Below the pieces are notes generated by a model that was not told the DNA's origin, did no database searches, and saw only the letters and a program-made list of their open reading frames with translations. A program made the translations under genes and the position numbers. From Pachyseris speciosa (taxonomy: Eukaryota > Cnidaria > Anthozoa > Scleractinia > Pachyseridae): a stretch of 64,000 bases of DNA. The DNA is taken from positions 214,501-278,500 of the forward strand of contig JAEMWC010000128.1 in assembly GCA_016490735.1 (NCBI GenBank), written 5' to 3'. Of the stretch, positions 17,663 through 24,711 are shown in pieces (position 1 is the first letter of the stretch; each line of letters starts with the position of its first letter).

Positions 17663-17821
17663 ATGGTAAAATCATATTGTGTGAAACAGAAGAAAGTCAC
17701 TGAATGTGTACCAGGAAGTGAAAGATATCAAAAGACAAAAAGTGGTCGAACTGTGATGAAATGTACTTGTGCTGAATGTGGAATCACAAAGACTAAATTT
17801 GTCAGAAATCGGGGAAACTAA
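17663..17821 (+). CDS. 52-aa cysteine-rich protein (DUF5679-like)
   Basis: A small basic protein starting MVKSYCVKQKK. A paired Cys-x-Cys-x2-Cys cluster (KCTCAECG) follows a TKSGRTVMK stretch. The pattern YCVK...TK.GR..(M/L)K..C..CG is that of DUF5679-like zinc-binding mini-proteins found in large DNA viruses and Polintons; one Cys of the usual first pair appears replaced (CVKQ). The C-terminus KTKFVRN runs into the next reading frame. The gene may once have been joined to the phospholipase gene downstream. Confidence 0.6.
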   Translation: MVKSYCVKQKKVTECVPGSERYQKTKSGRTVMKCTCAECGITKTKFVRNRGN

Positions 17822-17924
17822 TTAGCCCGTCTGAAGGGGCGGGCATACTAGATTCAGCCGCAGATACAGCACTAACAGGATTCTTGGAACATGGAGTCCC
17901 TTATTTAGCAAAGAAAGGTGAGAA
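17822..17924 (+). pseudogene. out-of-frame N-terminal part of phospholipase gene
   Basis: An open, ATG-less stretch encoding a helical segment that includes GFLEHGVPYLAKK, in a different frame from the phospholipase ORF that starts at 17925. It looks like the real N-terminal region of that protein, separated by a one-base indel near 17920. This suggests the 52-aa gene, this segment and the phospholipase were one continuous or tightly coupled coding unit. Confidence 0.45.
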
Positions 17925-18602
17925 ATGGGAAGATATTATGCATCAGAAGCAATGAGAAATCCAAAGCTGCAAAAGAAATTAATTGACAAAGGACTTTCCC
18001 TCGCAAAGCCTGCAATCACAAAGGTTGGTAAAGAAGGCTTAATGCAATTGAGCGCTGCTATTAGACCCAAACGCTCTGACAAGAAAAAAATGTATAAAAC
18101 AGATATTGCTGGAGTTGATTATACACGTGGTGGCTCATTGCTTGGAGATATCATGTATGCAAAACCAGAAGATATACAAAAATGGGTAGCTAAAATCAAT
18201 AAAATGGGAGGCGCGATTGATATCCATAAGGTAATTGGCAAGCTTCCTAAACCAAAAGCAGGTTGGACTCCAAGAAAGTATAAGTATATGGGACCATACA
18301 ATCCATTGCATGAACAACTGGAATATGATCCATTGACTGGTGAGGTCTTGAAATGGAATGTACAACCTTACAATAAGGTGGATGAAATAGCAGCTTACCA
18401 CGATATTTGTTGTGATATGGGAAAAAATAAAGGCGATTGTGATAGAACAATGGTCGAGTCACTAGATCAAATACCATATGGTGAGATGCCAAAATGGGGT
18501 CAAACAGCTAGATTCTTAATCGACAAAAAACAGAAACTTGGTCTCGGTGTTTCAAAAAACGGAAAAAGCCGTCGAGTGAAGAAAACTGGCAAGAAAAACT
18601 AG
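17925..18602 (+). CDS. phospholipase A2-like (parvovirus VP1-type) protein
   Basis: A 225-aa protein. The N-terminal half is helical and basic. At 121-128 is the calcium-loop-like YMGPYNPL, and at about 148-165 PYNKVDEIAAYHDICCD with the catalytic His159-Asp160 pair. This is the arrangement of the parvoviral VP1-unique PLA2, which lets virions breach endosomal membranes. PLA2 domains of this type are known from Polintons/adintoviruses. The end is very basic. Upstream coding sequence lies out of frame (17822-17924). The integrase-type reading frame already begins inside its 3' end, so the original gene may have been a PLA2-integrase fusion. Confidence 0.75.
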   Translation: MGRYYASEAMRNPKLQKKLIDKGLSLAKPAITKVGKEGLMQLSAAIRPKRSDKKKMYKTDIAGVDYTRGGSLLGDIMYAKPEDIQKWVAKINKMGGAIDIHKVIGKLPKPKAGWTPRKYKYMGPYNPLHEQLEYDPLTGEVLKWNVQPYNKVDEIAAYHDICCDMGKNKGDCDRTMVESLDQIPYGEMPKWGQTARFLIDKKQKLGLGVSKNGKSRRVKKTGKKN

Positions 18603-18649
18603 CTGATGAATTACATGCACCCATAAAACGAAATTTCACTCGGCGGCGT

Positions 18650-19522
18650 GTGATTGTAAATAAAATTGATGAAATATGGGCAAGTGATCTAGTTGAAATG
18701 CAACAGTTCAGTAAATGGAATAAAGGTTATCGATATCTTCTTATGGTCATTGATGTCTTCAGCAAATATGGTTGGATTGTCCCATTGAAGGATAAGAAAG
18801 GTGAATCTGTCACTGAAGCATTCAAATCAATATTCAAGGAAGGCAGAAAACCACAGTATTTATGGGTCGACAAGGGAAAAGAGTTTTACAACAAACACTT
18901 GAAGGACTTGCGAGAGAAACATAGTGTACAGATGTACTCAACTGAGAATGAAGAGAAGTCATCAGTAGTTGAAAGATGGAATAGGACAATTAAATCCAAA
19001 ATGTGGAAACAGTTCACTGTTCAAGGTAATACACAGTATTTAGACATGTTACCAAAATTAGTGAAACAGTATAATAATACCAAACATTCAAACACAAAGA
19101 TGACACCCGTTGAAGCATCTGATAAGAGGAATGAAGGAACTGTTTACTTCAATTTGTATGGTGATATGAAAACATTAAAACAGAAACCGAAATTTAAAAT
19201 AGGTGATAAGGTCCGAATATCCAAGTATAAACGGAATGTGTTCGACAAGGGCTATACACCAAATTGGACTGAAGAAGTGTTTACAGTTGATAAAATCCAA
19301 TACACTAATCCAATAACATACAAACTAAAAGATCTCAACGATGAAGATATTGAAGGGAGTTTTTATGAAGCTGAATTATTGAAAGCCAGACAGGATGCAT
19401 TCCGTATTGATAAAGTCATTCGCAGAGATTACAAGAAGAAACAAGCTTTGGTGAAGTGGAAGGGTTACAGTGACGAATTTAACAGTTGGATACCGTTCAA
19501 GGATTTAAAAGACATATTATAA
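18650..19522 (+). CDS. INT: retroviral-type integrase with C-terminal chromodomain
   Basis: Inserts the element into host chromatin. Counting from position 18650, the catalytic triad is Asp13 (WASDLVEM), Asp74 (LWVDKGKEF) and Glu108 (SVVERWN), giving the D-D-33-E spacing of rve integrases. An SH3-like basic domain (about 185-230, KFKIGDKVRISKYKR) follows, then a chromodomain (about 245-290) with KVIRRDYKKKQALVKWKGY and an NSWIPF ending. Position 18650 is a GTG and not a convincing start. The same frame is open and family-like upstream (NWQEKLADELHAP) back to about 18555, overlapping the phospholipase ORF, so a frameshift there probably separates two parts of one gene. Confidence 0.88.
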   Translation: MIVNKIDEIWASDLVEMQQFSKWNKGYRYLLMVIDVFSKYGWIVPLKDKKGESVTEAFKSIFKEGRKPQYLWVDKGKEFYNKHLKDLREKHSVQMYSTENEEKSSVVERWNRTIKSKMWKQFTVQGNTQYLDMLPKLVKQYNNTKHSNTKMTPVEASDKRNEGTVYFNLYGDMKTLKQKPKFKIGDKVRISKYKRNVFDKGYTPNWTEEVFTVDKIQYTNPITYKLKDLNDEDIEGSFYEAELLKARQDAFRIDKVIRRDYKKKQALVKWKGYSDEFNSWIPFKDLKDIL

Positions 19523-19671
19523 AGAGAAAATTATCTAACATATATGTGAAGGAGACCTACAGTATATCTGTTATTTGCTATTATGTAGCCAAGAATATTA
19601 TTATTCCTGACTATATTTAAACACAGGTCGAAAATGAATTAAAAAATAAATTATTATAATATAATATACAA
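19523..19671. other. intergenic region with early-type element
   Basis: Contains a TCTAA at 19534-19538 followed by an ATG (19544) that meets a stop at once, perhaps a dead small gene. An ATATTTAAAC element (19613-19636) and an AT-only stretch up to the BRO gene follow. Confidence 0.5.
19613..19636 (+). promoter_or_regulatory. early-type element before BRO gene
   Basis: ATATTTAAACACAGGTCGAAA is nearly repeated at 20785-20807 before the polymerase gene. Both lie 34-36 nt ahead of the start codon with AT-rich sequence between. Confidence 0.5.
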
Positions 19672-20499
19672 ATGCAAAAATATTCCTACAATAATAAAGA
19701 ATTGGATGTATCAATAGATTGCTATCTTGATGATAACAATGACATTTGGTTCAGAGGAAGAGACATAGCTATTATTCTCGACTATAAAAATCCACAAAAG
19801 GCAATCAAGGATCATGTTTTATCTGATGATAGAATCTTAAGAGACCACAAAATAAGCATAAATTCACGATGTAACAAAACGGTCCCTCGTGCTGAGGCCA
19901 CTGATTCACGATGTAACAAAACGTTACCTCGCGCTGAGACCATTGAAAAAACTTTCAAATGTTTTTTTATAAATGAATCAGGATTTTATTCACTAATACT
20001 GTCCTCTAAAAAACAGGAAGCAGCAAAATTTAAACATTGGGTTACATCTAAAGTGTTGCCATCAATCAGAAAACAGGGGTATTACAATCAGTTCAATGAC
20101 AGAAGCAATAATATGCTGATGATTGAAAGTGAAGATGATCTGCACTACAAGATTGTGTCATTCATCAGAGAGAAATATGAAGACGCATTAATGGTGGCGG
20201 GATTAGGTGAAAATCAAATAAGCCCGAACATGAGAATCAGAAGTTATAAGAAAGGATATATGGCTGGACAATGTGATTTAATGCTGATGAATCCCACAAG
20301 AAAATACAATGCTCTTTGTCTTGAATTTAAAAGCCCAACAGGTGTGTATAAAGTGTCAGACAAACAGTCTGATATGAAGCTAATGTATGAGAAAAACAAA
20401 TGCAAATACCTCATGAGCAATAGTTTCGAAGACTTGATTCATGAAATAACTAAACACTTAGAAGAAAACAAATTATACTTATCAAGAAGGAAAGATTGA
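19672..20499 (+). CDS. BRO-N domain protein fused to a VRR-NUC-like nuclease
   Basis: A 275-aa protein. Residues about 1-140 form a BRO-N DNA-binding domain (IWFRGRDIAIILDYKNPQKAI, then FFINESGFYSLIL and FKHWVTSKVLPSIRKQG). A 14-residue in-frame duplication (19863-19946) is inserted in its middle. The C-terminal half carries a PD-(D/E)xK/VRR-NUC-like core: Gly-x-Cys-Asp-Leu (GQCDLML), Glu-x-Lys (CLEFKSPTG), then SDKQSD. These residues suit a divalent-metal nuclease acting on branched or nicked DNA. It lies in the replication block between integrase and polymerase, with an early-type upstream element. A role in genome resolution or repair, or in regulation via BRO-N, is inference. Confidence 0.78.
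   Translation: MQKYSYNNKELDVSIDCYLDDNNDIWFRGRDIAIILDYKNPQKAIKDHVLSDDRILRDHKISINSRCNKTVPRAEATDSRCNKTLPRAETIEKTFKCFFINESGFYSLILSSKKQEAAKFKHWVTSKVLPSIRKQGYYNQFNDRSNNMLMIESEDDLHYKIVSFIREKYEDALMVAGLGENQISPNMRIRSYKKGYMAGQCDLMLMNPTRKYNALCLEFKSPTGVYKVSDKQSDMKLMYEKNKCKYLMSNSFEDLIHEITKHLEENKLYLSRRKD
19863..19946 (+). repeat. 42-nt in-frame tandem duplication in BRO-N
   Basis: Two copies of a 42-nt unit (19863-19904 and 19905-19946) differ at a handful of sites. Each encodes a 14-residue segment with CNKT(V/L)PRAE. The duplication keeps the frame and lies where BRO-N proteins have a variable loop. Confidence 0.85.
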
Positions 20500-20539
20500 T
20501 ATTTAAATTGATATAAAAATAAAAATATATAGATTATAT

Positions 20540-20737
20540 ATGGAGAATCAAAATGTCAAGAGAGGTCGGGGAAGGCCTAGAGTTCTCAGTGATGAGGAAA
20601 GAAAAAAACACAAGACTACCTATATGCTAAATAAAGAATGGTTCTGTAACATATGTAAGACAGGACGTAACTACACAATGGCAGGGAAATCTTGTCATAT
20701 TAAAACAAAAAAACATCAAAAAAATATTCTTCAATAA
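20540..20737 (+). CDS. AT-hook / C2H2-like zinc-finger small protein
   Basis: A 65-aa protein. The N-terminal KRGRGRPR is an AT-hook. A zinc-finger-like Cys-x2-Cys (FCNICK) is followed 15-20 residues later by His-x5-His (CHIKTKKH). The combination suggests a small DNA-binding protein acting in early transcription, replication or DNA organisation. The start is preceded by an AT-only stretch with no TCTAA, as for the other genes of this block. Confidence 0.65.
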   Translation: MENQNVKRGRGRPRVLSDEERKKHKTTYMLNKEWFCNICKTGRNYTMAGKSCHIKTKKHQKNILQ

Positions 20738-20784
20738 TTACAATTCAAAAGGATCCAGTAATTGGATCAATTGAATTCTCAACC

Positions 20785-20807
20785 ATATTTAAACGCAGAC
20801 GGAAATG
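20785..20807 (+). promoter_or_regulatory. early-type element before polymerase gene
   Basis: ATATTTAAACGCAGACGGAA matches the element before the BRO gene with a few substitutions and one length difference. It is 34 nt before the polymerase ATG. Confidence 0.5.
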
Positions 20808-20841
20808 TTTTAAAGAAATAATAACTATAGATATATTATAA

Positions 20842-23800
20842 ATGGAAAAAATTATCGAAACTAGTAGTAATATGGACAAGAAAAGTCTCAAAAAATTGAG
20901 CAAATCCAAGCTAATCGAATTGCTGTTGAAGCAGCAGAAAAAGCCTAAAGTTATTATAGTTGATGACACAAAACCTGTACCTAAACCAAGAACAAGACCA
21001 ATTCCCGCCCCAAGGACGAAAAGACCAACTGTGAAAGAATTGGTTGATTATTTTGAGAGGAAAAGATTACCAGCTCCACCTGCTGAATGGTTGGAAGAAA
21101 TAGAGCAATTGAAAAAGAGACCAATTCCCGCCCCAAGAGCCAAAAAGCCTGTGCCGGTTCCAACACCCAGAACAAAAATAGAGCAAACAGAGAAAGCTCT
21201 GAAGGGTTTCACAAAATCTTTTGAAATCAGTATAAAGAATAACAAAGAGCCGCTTGCGCAACTGCAAAACACAAGAAAGGCTGTTGCATATAATATTATA
21301 AAATTGTTGAATGAAATTAAAGGTCTCAAATTCGTTGAAACGCTAAAGGTAACATTCGCAAAAATGACTGACGGAGCAATAGAATACAAAACCGCATATT
21401 TCAACAGTGTAGCTCAAACAATTGTGAGTAATCTGGAAGTAACTGAATCACTACAGTTGTCTAAAGACCAAATAATGAATAAGATTGCAGTTTGGGTATC
21501 TGAAGGTTCAGGTTGGACTGTTGATTCAGTTGATAGTCATTATCTTAATGTTGTGAAATATGCGCCAATGAGAGGCTCCTCATACATAAAACTACCAAAT
21601 GAACTTAGAAACAGTGCGAAGGGTTTAATTAACTTGAAAAATGAGGATAATGAATGCTTCCGATGGTGCCACATCAGACACCTGAACCCACAAGAGAAAT
21701 ACCCACAGAGGATTAAAAAAGTTGACAAAAAATACATTGAAAAATTGGATTATACAGATTGAATTCCCAGTTGCAACCAAGCATTACAACAAGATAGAGA
21801 AACAAAATGAGATCAACATCAATGTTTTTGGTTATGAGAATAGACAGCCATATCCAATTTTTGTTTCAAAAGAGAAATATGAAGACTGCTTGAATCTGCT
21901 TCTAATAACTGAAAATTAAAACAAGCATTATGTGCTAATCAAAGATTTCAATAAGTTCATGTACAATCAAACAAAGCACAAAGAAAGAAAACACTTTTGT
22001 ATGCACTGTCTTCAATGCTTCAGCTCTGAAAGGGTGTTGAATAATCACAAGGACAACTGCATGCAAGTAAATGGCACACAGGCAATAAAAATGCCAAACA
22101 AAGATAACAACATACTGAAATTCAACAACTTTCATAAACAACAGCAGGTACCATTTCTGATCTATGCTGATTTTGAGGCCATCACTGAAAAAATACACGG
22201 TTGCCAACCCAACAGTGATAAATCATATACAGAGGCTTATCAGAAGCATACTGACTGTGGCTACGGCTATAAAGTGGTTTGTTGTTATGATGATAAATAC
22301 AGCAAACCAGCAGCAATATACAGGGGTGAAAAGGCTGTGTACAAATTTATGGAAGCTATGCTGGAGGAGGCCAGAGTGAACCCAGATGAAATAAAGATAC
22401 CAGTCATATTTCACAATCTAAGAGGCTATGATAGTCATTTTATTATGCAGGAGATTGGAGCCATTGTTAAGAAGCACACTTACAAAAACAAGAAAGGTGA
22501 AGACTGTCAAATGAATATCAATGCTATCCCAAATAACATGGAGAAGTATATGGCTTTCATGCTTGGCAACCACTTGACCTTCATTGATAGTTTCCAGTTC
22601 ATGAGCTCCAGTTTGGAAAAACCTGTAGGCAATCTACCAAAAGAAGCCTTAAAATACACCTCACAAGAGTTCAAGGGAAAGGATCTTAATCTGATGGCAC
22701 AGAAAGGTGTTTATCCTTACGACTACATGGACAGTTTCGATCAATTCAATCAGAAGCTGCCCTCAAAAGAAGAATTCTATAGCATACTGAGTGATGAGCA
22801 TATATCAGATGAAGACTATACGCATGCTCAGACTGTTTGGAAAGCATTCTCTTTGAAAAACATGGGTGATTATCATGACCTGTACCTTAAAACAGATGTA
22901 CTCCTACTGGCTGATGTATTTGAAAACTTCAGAAAAACATGCCTTGAGTACTATAAACTAGACCCGTGCCACTATTTCACATCTCCTGGTTTATCATGGG
23001 ACGCCATGCTTAAAATGACTGACATAAAATTAGAATTGATGACAGACATTGATATGTTCCAGTTCATTGAGAAGGGCCTACGTGGTGGTATCAGTTATAT
23101 AGCCAACAGATACGGAAAAGCAAATAATAAATACATGAAAGAGTATGACGAGAAGGCGCCCTCGAAGTACATCATGTATCTTGATGCTAATAATTTGTAT
23201 GGTTGGGCTATGAGTCAATATTTACCAACCGGTGGTTTCAAATGATTGACACAAAAACAGATCAATAATTTGGACCTGGCTAAGTATAAAGAAGACAGCA
23301 ACAAAGGTTTGATACTTGAAGTTGACCTTAAATACCCCCAAGAGTTACATGATCTACATAATGACTACCCACTTGGGCCGGAAAAGATTAAAGTGACTGG
23401 GGACATGCTATCAGATTATTGTAAAAACATAGCGAAGAAATATAAAATATCAACTGGTCTGGTACATAAACTGATACCAACATTGAGCAACAAAGAAAAA
23501 TACGTGCTCCATTACAGGAACCTCCAATTATATACTGATCTCGGTTTGAAAATAACTAAAGTCCATCGAGTATTAGAGTTCAATCAGTCCGCGTGGCTCA
23601 GACAGTACATCGACTTCAACACTCAGAAAAGAACTATCGCAAAAAATGCCTTTGAGAAAGACTTTTTCAAGCTGATGAATAACAGTGTATTTGGAAAAAC
23701 GATGGAAAACCTCAGAAAGCGAGTAGACGTCAGATTGGTGACTGATGAGAAGAAGCTATTGAAAATGGCTGCTAAACCGACATATGTTAGCAGTAAAATC

Positions 23801-24439
23801 TTCAATGAAAATCTAGTAGCTGTTCATAAGATAAAAGAAACACTTACTTTAAACCGGCCGGCATACGTGGGGATGTGTATTCTAGACCTTAGCAAGACAC
23901 TGATGTACGATTTCCATTACAACTACATCAAAGAGAAATATGGAGATGAAGCAAAATTATTATTCACAGACGCAGACTCACTGACCTATGAAATTGAAAC
24001 CCAAGATGTATATAGGAATTTCTGGAATGATAAAGATAAATTCGATAACAGTGACTATCCTGAAAGCTCGCCATATTTCGATAAGTCGAATAAAAAAGTG
24101 ATTGGTAAGATGAAAGATGAGGCTGCTGGAGTCCCAATATGTGAATTCGTAGGACTGAGATCGAAGATGTATAGCTATATTAAAGATGATCAGAAAGGAG
24201 GAAAAACAGCAAAAGGTATTAGGAAGAATATTATTAAGAATAACATCAAACATGAAAATTATAAAGAGACACTATTTGATAATAAACAGATGCATCATAG
24301 AATGAAAACAATCAGAAGTCAGAACCATCAACTTGGAAGTTATGAGATAAATAAAGTATCACTCAGCTGCTTTGACGACAAGCGGTATACTCATGATAAT
24401 GGCGTGACAAGCTATGCATATGGACATTATGGAATCTAG
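20842..24439 (+). pseudogene. POLB: protein-primed-type family B DNA polymerase, interrupted
   Basis: Replicates the element. Segments: 20842-21762 (N-terminal region with PIPAPRTK-type proline-rich repeats), then a frame change near 21758 to a second frame running to 24439. That second frame contains two in-frame stops, at 21917-21919 and 23243-23245. Downstream domains: a Cys/His cluster (FCMHCLQC), exonuclease motifs with DFEAI, HNLRGYDSHF and YLKTDVLLLADVF, polymerase motif A (LDANNLYGWAMS), motif B (NSVFGKTMENL) and motif C (FTDADSL). All catalytic motifs are present, so the damage is limited to one frameshift and two stops. About 1,200 codons in total, normal for Polintons. An early-type element precedes it. 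Confidence 0.9.
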
Positions 24440-24450
24440 CTGTTGCGGTG

Positions 24451-24705
24451 TTTTCCGAGAATGTCACGCTTGGTGATTTTTCCGAGAATGTCACGCATTT
24501 TAATGTGCCGACCTTGGTTCCATCAGATTGAACAACTATATATTCCATCAAATTAAATAACTATATATTCCATCAAATTAAATAACTATATATTCCATCA
24601 AATTAAATAACTATATATTCCAGAATACGAGACCAGAAGGCGAGTAGTATAGTGTTTGGGGAAAACGAAATCAATTGATTTCGTACCCCCAAACACTATA
24701 CTACT
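24451..24705. repeat. right terminal inverted repeat
   Basis: The reverse complement matches 5482-5786 in block order: 63-nt palindrome (24643-24705), GACCAGA block, three perfect and one diverged 25-nt unit (24522-24621), then two GAATGTCACGC motifs. It begins only 11 nt after the polymerase stop codon. Confidence 0.9.
24643..24705. repeat. right terminal 63-nt palindrome
   Basis: The mirror copy of the left terminal palindrome. The asymmetric 2-3 nt interior mismatch is in the inverted orientation, exactly as expected of a true terminal inverted repeat. Confidence 0.9.
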
Positions 24706-24711
24706 CAAGTC
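24706..24711. other. target site duplication, right (CAAGTC)
   Basis: Identical to 5476-5481. The following GCGGCGCCGC and CTTATGACATTGT correspond to the sequence after the B-box in the uninterrupted copy at 4840-4890. Confidence 0.9.

Larger units (their letters stand above)
5482..24705. mobile_element. Maverick/Polinton (adintovirus-like) element
   Basis: A self-synthesising virus-like DNA transposon of 19,224 bp. It is bounded by terminal inverted repeats beginning AGTAGTATAG and ending CTATACTACT and by a 6-bp target duplication. It carries the diagnostic Polinton set: family B polymerase, retroviral-type integrase with chromodomain, FtsK/A32-like packaging ATPase, adenain-like protease, double-jelly-roll major capsid and penton-like minor capsid proteins. 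Accessory genes encode collagen-like fibres, phospholipase A2, BRO-N nuclease, SLATT-like and VLTF3-like proteins. Several genes contain frameshifts or stops, so this copy is probably not autonomous as assembled. Assembly indels are the alternative explanation. Confidence 0.97.

Noticed and set aside
23243..23248. Stop in the polymerase read as programmed readthrough
   Set aside because: It accompanies another stop and a frameshift in the same gene, and no readthrough context is evident.
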